Source: Polycyclovorans sp.
GTDB taxonomy: Bacteria; Pseudomonadota; Gammaproteobacteria; Nevskiales; Nevskiaceae
Reading direction: 5' to 3'
NCBI GenBank assembly: GCA_002706265.1
Contig: PAKU01000037.1
Span: 1-64,000, forward strand
DNA length: 64,000 nt
Below, piece by piece: positions 9,412 to 17,976 of this stretch. Position numbers and translations under genes: made by a program. The notes under the pieces were generated by a model. That model did not search any database and was not told where the DNA came from. It saw only the letters and a list, made by a program, of their open reading frames with translations. The stretch's first letter is position 1, and every line of letters begins with the position of its first letter.

Positions 9412-10262
9412 CCGAGGCGGCGGCCCAGGTCAGCGACCTGCCGTTGTTTGCACCGGCGGCCGACCTGCCGGCGCTGGCGCGGGTGCGCGGCGAGCCCATG
9501 GCCCGCCTGCCCGAAGACCTGTACATCCCGCCCGATGCGCTGGAAGTCATTCTCGATGCCTTCGAAGGCCCGCTGGACCTGCTGCTGTACCTGATTCGCA
9601 AACAGAACCTCGACATTCTCGACATTCCGGTGCTGTCGATCACCCAGCAGTACGTTGCGTACATCGAGCTGATGCAGGGCCTGCGGCTGGAGTTGGCAGC
9701 CGAGTATCTGGTGATGGCGGCGCTGCTGGCCGAGATCAAGTCGCGCATTCTGCTGCCGCGACCGCCGCCGGTCGAAGAAGGCGAGTCCGAAGACCCGCGC
9801 ATGGAACTGGTGCGGCGATTGCAGGCCTACGAGCGTTTCAAGCGCGCCGCCGAGCAGATCGACGCGGTGCCGCGCGTCGGGCGTGATCGCTTCATTGCCG
9901 CCGCCCGCGTCGACGCCGCCCCGGCCGAGGGCGAGCTGCCGCCGCTGGCCCTGCGGGAACTGCTGCTGGCCATGCAGCAGGTGCTGAGCCGCGCGGCGCT
10001 GTACACCCATCACCGCATTGCCCGCGAGCCGCTGTCGGTGCGGGCGCGCATGAGCCAGATTCTGCAGCGCGTGCAGGCCGGCCCGCAGCCCTTCGAGGCG
10101 CTGCTGAATGCGGCCGAGGGCAAGGCCGGTGTGGTGGTGTGCTTTCTGGCCGTGCTCGAACTGGTCAAGCGCAACCTCATCGAACTGGTGCAGGACGCCC
10201 CGTTCCAGCCCATTCTGCTCGACCGGGCCCAGCCCCAGAACCTTGCCGACGATGCTGCCTGA
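9408..10262 (+). CDS. scpA: Segregation and condensation protein A
   Basis: Kleisin subunit of the SMC-ScpAB condensin. The core reads FEGPLDLLLYLIRKQNLDIL, a hallmark of ScpA, followed by a helical middle region (EYLVMAALLAEIKSRILLP) and a C-terminal winged-helix region that contacts the SMC head. It has about 40 extra residues at the N terminus compared with compact ScpAs, up to MARLPEDLYIPPDA. Start is the ATG overlapping the trpS stop. scpB follows with an 11-base overlap, as expected for subunits of one complex. Confidence 0.93.
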   Translation: MTEAAAQVSDLPLFAPAADLPALARVRGEPMARLPEDLYIPPDALEVILDAFEGPLDLLLYLIRKQNLDILDIPVLSITQQYVAYIELMQGLRLELAAEYLVMAALLAEIKSRILLPRPPPVEEGESEDPRMELVRRLQAYERFKRAAEQIDAVPRVGRDRFIAAARVDAAPAEGELPPLALRELLLAMQQVLSRAALYTHHRIAREPLSVRARMSQILQRVQAGPQPFEALLNAAEGKAGVVVCFLAVLELVKRNLIELVQDAPFQPILLDRAQPQNLADDAA

Positions 10263-10941
10263 CCCGGACCTCGACCACGACCCCGCCGCACTGCTGCGCG
10301 CGCCCGAACGTTGGGCCTCGTCGCTTGAAGCCCTGCTGCTGGCGGCCGACGCGCCCCTGCCGCTGGAGGCGCTGCAAAGGCTGCTCGCGGCGCCCGACGC
10401 GCCCAGCAAGGCCGAAGTGCGCGCCGCGCTGGCGGCACTGGACGCCCAGTTGTCCGGCCGCGCGGTAGAACTGGTGGACGTTGCCGGCGGCTGGCGCCTG
10501 CAGATTCGCGCCGTGCACAACGCGGTCGTGGGGCGGCTCTGGCAGGAAAAGCCCGCCAAGCTGTCGCGCGCCCTGCTGGAGACCCTGGCCATCGTCTGCT
10601 ACCAGCAGCCGGTGACGCGCGGCGATATCGAAGACATTCGCGGCGTGAGCCTGTCGGCCGGCATCATGCGCAACTTGCTGGAGCGCGGCTGGATTCGCGA
10701 AGTGGGCGTCAAGGAAGTGCCGGGCCGGCCTTCGCTGTTCGGCACCACGCCGCAGTTGCTCAACGATCTGGGCTTGCGCAGCCTTGAACAGTTGCCCGAA
10801 CTGCCCGCCATCAAGGATCCCGAGCAACTGGAGGCCGCGCTGCTGCGGCTCAATGCCCAGGGGCCGCTGCTCAGTAACAGTCCTGCCGCCGACGATGGCG
10901 ATGATTCTTTTGATGTACCCGACGAGGCGACCCGACTTTGA
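10252..10941 (+). CDS. scpB: Segregation and condensation protein B
   Basis: Partner of ScpA: a dimeric tandem winged-helix protein that binds the kleisin and shapes chromosome segregation. The signature region LSRALLETLAIVCYQQPVTRGDIEDIRGV is split across residues of the second half, followed by LLERGWIREVG and the FGTTPQLLNDLGL motif. I set the start at ATG 10252 (MLPDPDLDHD), which gives 229 residues; the same frame stays open further upstream but only as a shadow of scpA. The acidic, disordered tail after residue 200 is typical. The stop overlaps the TTG start of rluB. Confidence 0.92.
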   Translation: MLPDPDLDHDPAALLRAPERWASSLEALLLAADAPLPLEALQRLLAAPDAPSKAEVRAALAALDAQLSGRAVELVDVAGGWRLQIRAVHNAVVGRLWQEKPAKLSRALLETLAIVCYQQPVTRGDIEDIRGVSLSAGIMRNLLERGWIREVGVKEVPGRPSLFGTTPQLLNDLGLRSLEQLPELPAIKDPEQLEAALLRLNAQGPLLSNSPAADDGDDSFDVPDEATRL

Positions 10942-11954
10942 GCGATTCATCCCACGAGCGTTTGCAGAAAGTGCTGGCCGACGCCGGATTGGCCAGCCGC
11001 CGTGAGATCGAGCGCTGGATCGAAGCCGGGCGCATCGAGGTCAATGGCGTCACCGCCACCACCGGGCTGAAAGTGAAGGCCAAGGACCGGATCAAGGTCG
11101 ATGGCCGGCTGTTCACGCCCGCGCGCCGCACCGAGCCGTTGCGGGTGCTGCTGTACCGCAAGAAGGTGGGGGAGGTGGTGACCCGTGACGACCCCGAAGG
11201 CCGGCCCACCATCTTCCGCAAGTTGCCCAATCTGGTCAGCGGCCGCTGGATCACCGTGGGGCGGCTCGACATCAACACCTCGGGGCTGCTGCTGCTCACC
11301 AATCACGGCGAACTGGCCAAACGGCTGATGCACCCCAGCTACGAGATCACCCGCGAGTACGCGGTGCGGGTGCTGGGCGAGATCACGCCCGAGATCATCA
11401 CCACGCTGACCCGCACCGGGGTGATGATTGACGGCCATCGCGCCAAGTTCGACAGCCTGGCGCCCGGCGTCAACGAAGAAGGCGTGAGCGCCAACCAGTG
11501 GTGGGGCGCCACGCTGCACGAAGGGCGCCAGCGCGAAGTGCGCCGGTTGATCGAGTCGCAGAAACTGCAGGTCAGCCGGCTGATCCGCACTGCCTACGGT
11601 CCCATCGTGCTGGGGCGTGGCATCAAGGCCGGCGGATTCAGGGAGGCCACCGACGCCGAGCGCAACGCCCTGCTCAAGGCGGTGGGACTGGATGCGCTGG
11701 CCGCGGCACCGCCCTCGCCGGGCGTCGTGCGCAAGCGCGCCGAGGCGGCCGCCAGCGCCCGCGCCGCCGCCAGGCCCCAGGCCCCGCGATCGGCCAAGGC
11801 AAAGCGCGCCGCCGAGGCGGCCGACGCCGGTTTTGCCAAGCCCGCGCGCAAGGCGTCGCCAAAGCCCAGGGCGGCCGCTTCGGCGGGCCGCAGCAGCGCA
11901 GCGGCCAAAACGCCCCGCGCGCCGCAAGCCCGCAGCGGCAAGCGTCGCCCCTGA
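10938..11954 (+). CDS. rluB: 23S rRNA pseudouridine synthase RluB
   Basis: RNA-modifying enzyme making pseudouridine in 23S rRNA (position 2605 in E. coli). An N-terminal S4 RNA-binding domain (about residues 7-65, LQKVLADAGLASRREIE) precedes the catalytic domain with GRLDINTSGLLLLTN, whose Asp is the nucleophile, and HEGRQREVRRL. The start is TTG 10938 inside the scpB stop (TTGA). The last 70 or so residues are an Ala/Lys/Arg/Pro-rich, low-complexity basic tail, common in RluB of high-GC gammaproteobacteria and probably an RNA-binding extension. The scpA-scpB-rluB order is conserved. Confidence 0.93.
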   Translation: MSDSSHERLQKVLADAGLASRREIERWIEAGRIEVNGVTATTGLKVKAKDRIKVDGRLFTPARRTEPLRVLLYRKKVGEVVTRDDPEGRPTIFRKLPNLVSGRWITVGRLDINTSGLLLLTNHGELAKRLMHPSYEITREYAVRVLGEITPEIITTLTRTGVMIDGHRAKFDSLAPGVNEEGVSANQWWGATLHEGRQREVRRLIESQKLQVSRLIRTAYGPIVLGRGIKAGGFREATDAERNALLKAVGLDALAAAPPSPGVVRKRAEAAASARAAARPQAPRSAKAKRAAEAADAGFAKPARKASPKPRAAASAGRSSAAAKTPRAPQARSGKRRP

Positions 11955-12187
11955 GGCGCCGCCGCGCAGGCGGATTGCGGTGGCCCCGCGGCGAACTGTG
12001 AAAAAATGGCGGTCTGTCGACGACTCGGGCCGACTGCACCGCAGGGCGGTGCGCGGTGGGGGCGTCGTCCGCGCGTTCCGCGCCGTCGCCGCTTTGCTGC
12101 ATCGCGGGGTTGTGCGCACGCCCAGTTCATCACCCGGCCATCACGGCCTTGTCCGCATCACGTCCCATCAGATCGAGGAATCGCAAC

Positions 12188-13372
12188 ATGAGCCAGAAAG
12201 ACGTTTTCGTTGTCGCCGCCACCCGTACCGCCATCGGCAGCTTTGGTGGCTCACTCAAGGACATGCCGCTGGCCGATCTGGCCACCGTTGCAGTGCGCGA
12301 GGCGATCAGTCGTGCGGGCATCGCGCCGGACCAGGTCGGGCATATGGTGATGGGCACGGTGATTCCCACCGAGCCGCGCGACGCGTATCTGGGCCGTGTG
12401 GCCGCCATGCAGGCCGGCTGCCCCAAGGAAACGCCGGCGTTCAACGTCAACCGTCTGTGCGGTTCTGGCCTGCAGGCCATTGTGTCGGCGGCGCAGACGC
12501 TGCTGCTGGGCGATGCTGAAATTGCCATCGGCGCCGGCGCCGAGGCGATGAGCCGCGGCCCCTACCTGATGCCTGCCGGGCGTTGGGGCGCGCGCATGGG
12601 CGATGCCAAGATGCTCGATTACATGGTCGGCATCCTTCACGATCCGTTCCACGCCTTCCACATGGGCATTACCGCCGAGAACGTGGCCGCCCGGTTCGGC
12701 ATCAGCCGCGAAGACCAGGATGCCCTGGCCATCCAGAGCCAGCAGCGCGCCGCACGGGCAATCGCCGAAGGCCGCTTCGAGAGCCAGATCGTCACCGTGG
12801 AAGTGCCGGGGCGCAAAGGCCCGACCGTGTTCAAGGTGGACGAGAACGTGCGCGGTGACGTGACCGCCGAGCAGTTGGCCAAGATGAAGCCGGTCTTCAA
12901 GAAGGACGGGCTGGTCACCGCCGGCAACGCATCGGGCATCAACGACGGCGCGGCGGCCGTGGTGCTGGCCACCGGCGAGGCCGTGAAGGCGCACAACCTG
13001 AAACCGCTGGCGCGTCTGGTGACCTACGCGCACGCGGGCGTCGAACCCGAAATCATGGGCATTGGCCCGGTGCCGGCCACCCAGGCGGCGCTGAAGCGCG
13101 CGGGCCTGAAAATTGCCGATCTCGATGTGATCGAGGCCAACGAGGCATTTGCCGCCCAGGCCTGTGCGGTGTCACGCGAGCTGGGGTTTGACCCGGCCAA
13201 GGTCAATCCCAACGGCTCGGGCATTTCTCTGGGCCATCCGGTGGGCGCCACCGGGGCCATCATCACCACCAAGGCCATCTACGAACTGCACCGTGTGGGC
13301 GGGCGCTACGCGCTGGCCACCATGTGCATCGGCGGCGGTCAGGGCATCGCGGCGATCTTCGAAAAGGTCTGA
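12188..13372 (+). CDS. Acetyl-CoA C-acyltransferase (thiolase)
   Basis: Thiolase of 394 residues, cytoplasmic, condensing or cleaving acyl-CoA/acetoacetyl-CoA. The acylation cysteine lies in NVNRLCGSGLQ, the catalytic His in the NEAFAAQ/GHPVGATG region, and the second Cys in MCIGGGQG. Overall similarity is to biosynthetic or degradative acetyl-CoA acetyltransferases (PhaA/BktB/AtoB type); the exact chain length cannot be told. ATG 12188 is preceded by GAGGAA nine bases upstream. Alternative upstream starts lack a ribosome-binding site and would add a non-thiolase N terminus. The next gene is a short-chain fatty acid transporter, so use in acetoacetate or butyrate metabolism is plausible. Confidence 0.93.
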   Translation: MSQKDVFVVAATRTAIGSFGGSLKDMPLADLATVAVREAISRAGIAPDQVGHMVMGTVIPTEPRDAYLGRVAAMQAGCPKETPAFNVNRLCGSGLQAIVSAAQTLLLGDAEIAIGAGAEAMSRGPYLMPAGRWGARMGDAKMLDYMVGILHDPFHAFHMGITAENVAARFGISREDQDALAIQSQQRAARAIAEGRFESQIVTVEVPGRKGPTVFKVDENVRGDVTAEQLAKMKPVFKKDGLVTAGNASGINDGAAAVVLATGEAVKAHNLKPLARLVTYAHAGVEPEIMGIGPVPATQAALKRAGLKIADLDVIEANEAFAAQACAVSRELGFDPAKVNPNGSGISLGHPVGATGAIITTKAIYELHRVGGRYALATMCIGGGQGIAAIFEKV

Positions 13373-13525
13373 CCGGCCGCCGGGCGGCCAAAATGGTGGG
13401 CGTCAACGATGGGCGTCGGTGACGCCGCATCTGCGACACGTGACACCCGAAGAACGCGGCATGCCGTTTCGGTGTGCCGCCACTCAAGATCCCGCTTGAG
13501 CGGGGCAGACTCGGAGGGGCGGGCG

Positions 13526-14881
13526 ATGTTGGACCGGATGACGGCGGGCATCGTCCGCTTCTTTGAGCGCTGGATGCCAGACGCCCTGGTGGTGGCGATC
13601 ACCCTGACGCTGCTCACCGTGGCCCTGGTACTGGCGCTCACCGACACCGCGCCGCGCGCGGCCATCGATGCCTGGGGCGACGGCTTCTGGAGCCTGTTGA
13701 CGTTCACCAACCAGATGGCGCTGTCGCTGCTGCTGGGTTACGCCCTGGCCAGCACGGCGCCGGTGCGCGGCGGCCTGTTGAAGGCGGCAGATCTGGTGCG
13801 CTCACCGCGCTCGGCCTACGTCATGGTCTGCCTGTTGACCGGGGTGATCGCGGTGTTCTCGTGGGCGACCGCGCTGGTGGCGGCCGGCGTCGTCTCGCGC
13901 GCCGTGGGTGAGGGCTGCCGGCGCCGCGGCATCCGCGTGCATTACCCGTTGTTGATCGGCTCGGCGTTCTCGGGCTTCGTGGTCTGGCATCAGGGCGTGT
14001 CGGGGTCGATTCCACTGACCCTTGCCACGCCGGGGCATTTTCTGGAATCGCAGATCGGCCTCATCCCCTCCTCGGCCACTCTGTTCACCGTGTGGAACGG
14101 CCTGACGGTGGCGGCCATCTTGCTGACCCTGCCGTGGGTGATGGCCCTGCTGCACCCCAAGCGACCCGAAAACGTGCAGGAGATTCCCGATCACCTGTGT
14201 GCCGGGCCCAAGCCGGGTCTGGACGCGGCCCGCGCCGACGCCGCCCCGGTCACGCCCGCCAGCCCGGCCCTGCGTCTGGAGCAGTCCCGGCTGCTGGTGC
14301 TGGCCACGGTGGCGGGCGGCGCACTGTTTCTGCTGACCCATTACGGCACACGAGGGGGTGGGCTCACGCTCAACATCATGAACTTCACGCTGCTGATGGC
14401 CGGTCTGCTCTGTGCGGGCACGCTGCAGCGCTACCTGAAGGCGGTGGCCGGTGGCGGCGACATTGTCGTGCCCTTCCTGCTGCAATACCCGTTCTACGCC
14501 GGCATTGCGGGGCTGATCGCGAGTTCAGGGCTGGGCAACCTGCTGGTCGCCCAGGCTTCGGCGATGGCCAGCGCCGACAGCCTGCCATTGATGGCGTTTC
14601 TCAGCGCCGGGCTGCTGAATGTCTTCATTCCCTCGGGCGGTGCCCAGTGGGCGGTGCAAGGCCCGATCATGATGAGCGCGGCCCAGCAGCTGGGCGCGGA
14701 CCTTCCGGCGACGGCGATGGCCGTGGCGCTGGGCGACCAATGGACCAACCTGATCCAGCCATTGATCCTGCTGCCGGTGCTGACCCTGGCCCAGGTGCCG
14801 GCGCGGGCCGTGATGGGCTACACCTTCATCGCGCTGCTGTGGACCGGCGTGATTTTCGTGACCTCGGTGATGTGTCGCTGA
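13526..14881 (+). CDS. AtoE-type short-chain fatty acid transporter
   Basis: Polytopic inner-membrane protein (451 residues, about ten hydrophobic segments) of the AtoE family. Characteristic pieces are RFFERWMPDALVVAI at the N terminus, FSWATALVAAG, the central GFVVWHQGVSGSIPLT and the late FIPSGGAQWAVQGPI. Family members import short-chain fatty acids such as acetoacetate or butyrate. ATG 13526 follows a GGAGGGGCGGGC ribosome-binding stretch; the longer frame upstream has no initiation signal. The thiolase lies immediately upstream, matching uptake plus activation and cleavage, but no CoA-transferase is visible here. A PHO-box-like site begins two bases after the stop. Confidence 0.9.
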   Translation: MLDRMTAGIVRFFERWMPDALVVAITLTLLTVALVLALTDTAPRAAIDAWGDGFWSLLTFTNQMALSLLLGYALASTAPVRGGLLKAADLVRSPRSAYVMVCLLTGVIAVFSWATALVAAGVVSRAVGEGCRRRGIRVHYPLLIGSAFSGFVVWHQGVSGSIPLTLATPGHFLESQIGLIPSSATLFTVWNGLTVAAILLTLPWVMALLHPKRPENVQEIPDHLCAGPKPGLDAARADAAPVTPASPALRLEQSRLLVLATVAGGALFLLTHYGTRGGGLTLNIMNFTLLMAGLLCAGTLQRYLKAVAGGGDIVVPFLLQYPFYAGIAGLIASSGLGNLLVAQASAMASADSLPLMAFLSAGLLNVFIPSGGAQWAVQGPIMMSAAQQLGADLPATAMAVALGDQWTNLIQPLILLPVLTLAQVPARAVMGYTFIALLWTGVIFVTSVMCR

Positions 14882-14882
14882 G

Positions 14883-14900
14883 CTGACATACAACTGTCAT
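14883..14900 (+). promoter_or_regulatory. PHO-box-like PhoB site upstream of the TonB2 operon
   Basis: CTGACATACAACTGTCAT consists of two 7-mers, CTGACAT and CTGTCAT, separated by four bases (11-bp period). The classical PhoB box is CTGTCAT, four A/T-rich bases, CTGTCAT. Only one base of the two 7-mers differs, and the spacer here (ACAA) has one non-A/T base. It lies 315 bases before the DUF3450 start on the same strand and just after the atoE stop. No strong -10 is seen ten bases downstream (CAAGCT), so function is inferred, not shown. Confidence 0.5.
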
Positions 14901-14984
14901 GTATCGCGATCAAGCTACGCGCCCTTCAGTGGGTGGGCGAAGCATCAGGGCGACCCAAGGGGTCTGATCCGTATCCCGAAGGCG

Positions 14985-15014
14985 GTGAATCAATTCATGA
15001 AATTGATGCTTCAC
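14985..15014. repeat. Imperfect inverted repeat, possible operator
   Basis: Left arm GTGAATCAATT and right arm AATTGATGCTTCAC surround a CATGA centre. TCAATT pairs with AATTGA, and GTGAA pairs with TTCAC after a three-base bulge (TGC). It is AT-rich against a GC-rich background, lies about 200 bases before the DUF3450 start, and is not followed by a T tract, so it looks more like an operator or an RNA hairpin than a terminator. Confidence 0.4.
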
Positions 15015-15214
15015 CGGGGCAGTCGCATCAACACCTGACGCGCTTGCGCGCACGGTGTCGCGGCGCCGCGCAACGGCCGGTGCTTCGGGGCTTCGTCCAA
15101 CCATTTCTGATTTCGGGCTGCCAGTGTCGTTCTGGCACTCATGCGACCGGTTGCAACCCGCCTGCGGCGCGCGACCACATTTCTGCGATTGACGTTTTAC
15201 CGGAGAGGGCACAC

Positions 15215-15982
15215 ATGAGGGCATCCATCACCGCCGCAGTTTCGGCGATGTTCTTGGCGGGCGTTTCAGCATCTGCGCACGCGCAGTTGAGCGCGGCCGT
15301 TCAGGTCAGCCAGCAGACCATCACTGAAACCGAACGGTCTCAGGGTCGCGTCGAACAGTTGGATGACCAGGCCCAGAGCCTGCTCAACGACTACCGCGCC
15401 AACCTCAAGCAGCTTGAGCAGCTCAACCGCTACAACGCCTCGCAGCAGCGGCAGATCGAGACGCAGGAGCGCGAGAAGGAATCGCTCAAGGCCGACATTG
15501 CCAACATCGCCGGCCTGCAACGCTCGGTACAGCCGCTGATCGAGGACATGCTCACCGGGCTCGAAAAGCTGGTCGCCGCCGACCTGCCGTTCCAGACCGG
15601 CGAGCGTGCCAACCGCGTGGCCCGCCTGCGGCGCGTGATGGAAGATCCCGGCCAGTCGCCGGCGCAGCGCTATCGGCTGATCGTCGAGGCCTACCAGATC
15701 GAAAACGAGTACGGACGCACCATCGAGTCCTACCGGGCCGACGCGGAACTCGACGGCACCCAGTACGAGAACCTCGAATTTCTGCGCATTGGCCGCATCG
15801 CGCTCATTGCCAAGTCGGACGACGACCGCCTGCTGAAGATCTACGACAAGGCCTCCGGCCAGTGGACCGATCTGGATGGGTCGTTTCTGTCTTCGGTGCG
15901 CGTGGCCTCGCGCATGGCGCGTGAGCAGATTCCGCCCGACCTGATGACCATTCCCGTGCCTGCTCCGCAAATGGCCGAGTGA
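15215..15982 (+). CDS. DUF3450 periplasmic coiled-coil protein, first gene of TonB2-type operon
   Basis: Exported protein of 255 residues. A Sec signal peptide (MRASITAAVSAMFLAGVSAS, cleavage after AHA near residue 24) is followed by a long heptad-rich segment (about 35-105) and a globular C-terminal part. The sequence matches the DUF3450 family, whose members sit almost always beside ExbB/TolQ-like genes of TonB2 systems in gammaproteobacteria. Biochemical role is unknown; an accessory periplasmic coupling protein is a reasonable guess. ATG 15215 has GGAGAG nine bases upstream, and the signal peptide begins right there, which decides the start. The next gene follows after 13 bases. Confidence 0.88.
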   Translation: MRASITAAVSAMFLAGVSASAHAQLSAAVQVSQQTITETERSQGRVEQLDDQAQSLLNDYRANLKQLEQLNRYNASQQRQIETQEREKESLKADIANIAGLQRSVQPLIEDMLTGLEKLVAADLPFQTGERANRVARLRRVMEDPGQSPAQRYRLIVEAYQIENEYGRTIESYRADAELDGTQYENLEFLRIGRIALIAKSDDDRLLKIYDKASGQWTDLDGSFLSSVRVASRMAREQIPPDLMTIPVPAPQMAE

Positions 15983-15995
15983 GGACCGACCGATC

Positions 15996-17396
15996 ATGAA
16001 ATCCCTTTTTCACAAGCACTTTGCAGGGGCAGCAGGTATGCGCACATTCGCCGCGATTGGCACGGGCCTGTTGATTGCCGCCGCCGGCTTCTCGGTCGCG
16101 CCGGCGGCGTGGGCCGATGAAGTCAACACCATTGAAGAAACGCTGGCCGCGATCCGTGCCGAGCGTGCGGCGGTGAGTGAGGAGAACCGGGCGCGTGAAG
16201 CGCGGTTCACCGAGCGTCGCAACGAGCAGAAGGCGATGTTGACCGAAGTGGGTCAGCAGGTGGATGCGGCCGAGAAGGCATCGGTCCGCCTCGAAGACCT
16301 TCGCAACAAGAATGACCTTGAATTGACCGAACTGCGCGCGCAGTTGGCCGAGCGTCAGGGTGAATTCGGCGAGCTGTTCGGGGCCGCCCGTGCCGCCGCC
16401 GCCGATCTCAACGAACAGCTGGGCGTGTCGCTGGTGTCGGCCCAGTTCCGGGGTCGCGGTGAGGCGCTGCGCGAAGTGGCGCAGTCCGACTCGCTGCCCA
16501 CGGTCGAGCAGTTGGAGGGGCTGTGGAACACCCTGATGCAGGAGATGGCCGAGCAGGGCAAGGTCGTGACCTTCACCGGCAATGTCATCGGCACCGACAA
16601 TCAGCCCGAAACGCGCTCCGTGACGCGCATCGGTCCGTTCACCGCATTCAGCGATGGCGAATATCTGATCTATCAGTCCGGCGCGCTCAAGGCGCTGGTG
16701 CGTCAGCCCGGTGGCGGTGCCACGGCCGCCGCCGAGCGGGTCGAGAACCACAAGGGTGACGGCTACGTTGCCGGCGTCATCGATCCCTCGCTGGGCACGC
16801 TGCTGGGCCTGACGGTTGAAATGCCGACCTTCACCGAGCGCCTTGCGCAGGGGGGCGGCATCGGGTACGCCATCGTCGCGCTGGCGGTGCTCGGCGTCCT
16901 CTTCGCGCTCTACAAGTGGGTTCGTCTCACGATCATCGGCATGAAGGTGCGTGCCCAGATGCGCTCCGAACAGGCCTCGCAGGGCAATCCCCTGGGCCGG
17001 GTGATGATGGCCTACGAAGAAAATCGCAACGTCGATATCGAAACCCTGCAGCTCAAACTTGACGACGCCGTGCTCAAGGAGCTGCCGGCACTTGAAAGCG
17101 GTTTGAGTCTGGTCAAGGTGCTGGCCGCGGTGGCGCCGCTGATGGGCCTGCTCGGCACCGTGATCGGCATGATCGTCACCTTTCAGGCCATCACCCTGTT
17201 CGGCACCGGCGACCCGAAACTGATGGCCGGCGGTATCTCGCAGGCACTGGTGACCACGGTGCAGGGCCTGATCGCCGCGATTCCGCTGCTGGTGCTGCAT
17301 GCGTTTGCCTCCGGCACCTCGCGTCGCCTGTCGCAACTGCTTGAAGAGCAGTCGGCCGGCATGGTTGCGGCCTACGCCGAGCAGCAGCGCGCGTAA
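15996..17396 (+). CDS. Large ExbB/TolQ/MotA-type proton channel protein with periplasmic coiled coil (TtpC-like)
   Basis: The 466-residue protein has a signal sequence (residues 1-41, ending AAWADE), a Glu/Arg-rich periplasmic coiled coil (about 45-130), a short beta-rich region, a membrane helix near 290-308 (IGYAIVALAVLGVLFALYKW) and a C-terminal MotA/TolQ/ExbB domain with two helices (about 375-445; LMGLLGTVIGMIVTFQAITL is the core). This is the layout of TtpC, an extra ExbB-like protein of Vibrio TonB2 systems. It probably joins the proton-channel complex that energises TonB. Gene order supports the role; the substrate receptor is unknown. Confidence 0.88.
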   Translation: MKSLFHKHFAGAAGMRTFAAIGTGLLIAAAGFSVAPAAWADEVNTIEETLAAIRAERAAVSEENRAREARFTERRNEQKAMLTEVGQQVDAAEKASVRLEDLRNKNDLELTELRAQLAERQGEFGELFGAARAAAADLNEQLGVSLVSAQFRGRGEALREVAQSDSLPTVEQLEGLWNTLMQEMAEQGKVVTFTGNVIGTDNQPETRSVTRIGPFTAFSDGEYLIYQSGALKALVRQPGGGATAAAERVENHKGDGYVAGVIDPSLGTLLGLTVEMPTFTERLAQGGGIGYAIVALAVLGVLFALYKWVRLTIIGMKVRAQMRSEQASQGNPLGRVMMAYEENRNVDIETLQLKLDDAVLKELPALESGLSLVKVLAAVAPLMGLLGTVIGMIVTFQAITLFGTGDPKLMAGGISQALVTTVQGLIAAIPLLVLHAFASGTSRRLSQLLEEQSAGMVAAYAEQQRA

Positions 17397-17409
17397 CGGG
17401 CCAATCGTC

Positions 17410-17973
17410 ATGCTCGAAATGCTCAATCCCGTCGCCGCCTACGGCGCCATCACCGGCTACCTGGACGCAGGGGGACCGGTGGTGCTGGCCCTGATGGTGA
17501 CCGCGTTCCTGATGTGGATGCTGATCATCGAGCGACTGGTGTTCTTCGCGACCGCCAGCGGCAGGATGGTTGCGGACCACCAGCAGGCATGGCGTGCGCG
17601 CGCCGATCATGAGTCCTGGTTTGCCCACGCCATTCGCGAGCGGCTGATTTCAGAGATGCGCGTTGAAGCCGAACGCAAGATGGGCATCATCAAGGTGCTG
17701 GTGCTGGTGACACCGCTGCTGGGGCTGCTGGGCACCGTGACCGGCATGATCGAAGTGTTCCAGACCATCACCTCCAGCGGCGGCGCCAATGCGCGCGACA
17801 TGGCCGCGGGCATTTCACGCGCGACCATTCCCACCATGAGTGGCCTGGCGGTGTCGCTGACCGGCGTGTTCGCCATCAGCCTTCTGGAACGTCGCGTGTC
17901 GGCCAGGGTCGACGGTCTGGCCGACAGCCTCGATGTGCACCACACCCCCAAAGCACAGCCGGGAGTGTCCTGA
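17410..17973 (+). CDS. ExbB/TolQ-family proton channel subunit
   Basis: Compact ExbB-like protein (187 residues) with three hydrophobic segments: about 19-40, and a pair at about 98-120 and 138-160 in the MotA/TolQ/ExbB domain (TPLLGLLGTVTGMIEVFQTI). ExbB pentamers surround ExbD dimers and use the proton motive force to move TonB. The start is ATG 17410; the upstream extension of the frame lies within the preceding gene. It is shorter than the first ExbB-like protein and lacks its signal peptide and coiled coil, so the operon carries two different ExbB-type subunits. Confidence 0.9.
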   Translation: MLEMLNPVAAYGAITGYLDAGGPVVLALMVTAFLMWMLIIERLVFFATASGRMVADHQQAWRARADHESWFAHAIRERLISEMRVEAERKMGIIKVLVLVTPLLGLLGTVTGMIEVFQTITSSGGANARDMAAGISRATIPTMSGLAVSLTGVFAISLLERRVSARVDGLADSLDVHHTPKAQPGVS

Positions 17974-17976
17974 CCC

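Larger units (their letters stand above)
14882..15214. other. 333-base intergenic region ahead of the TonB2 operon
   Basis: No credible coding sequence on either strand; a 104-codon minus-strand frame has no family resemblance and crosses the DUF3450 start. The region holds the PHO-box-like site at its left edge, an imperfect inverted repeat at 14985-15014 and, near the right end, GGAGAG, the ribosome-binding site of the first operon gene. It is long for this compact chromosome and is the natural place for operon control. Confidence 0.7.

Noticed and set aside
13375-13389. GGCCGC/GCGGCC inverted repeat after the thiolase as terminator
   Set aside because: The stem is six bases and is followed by AAAA, not a T tract, on the coding strand.
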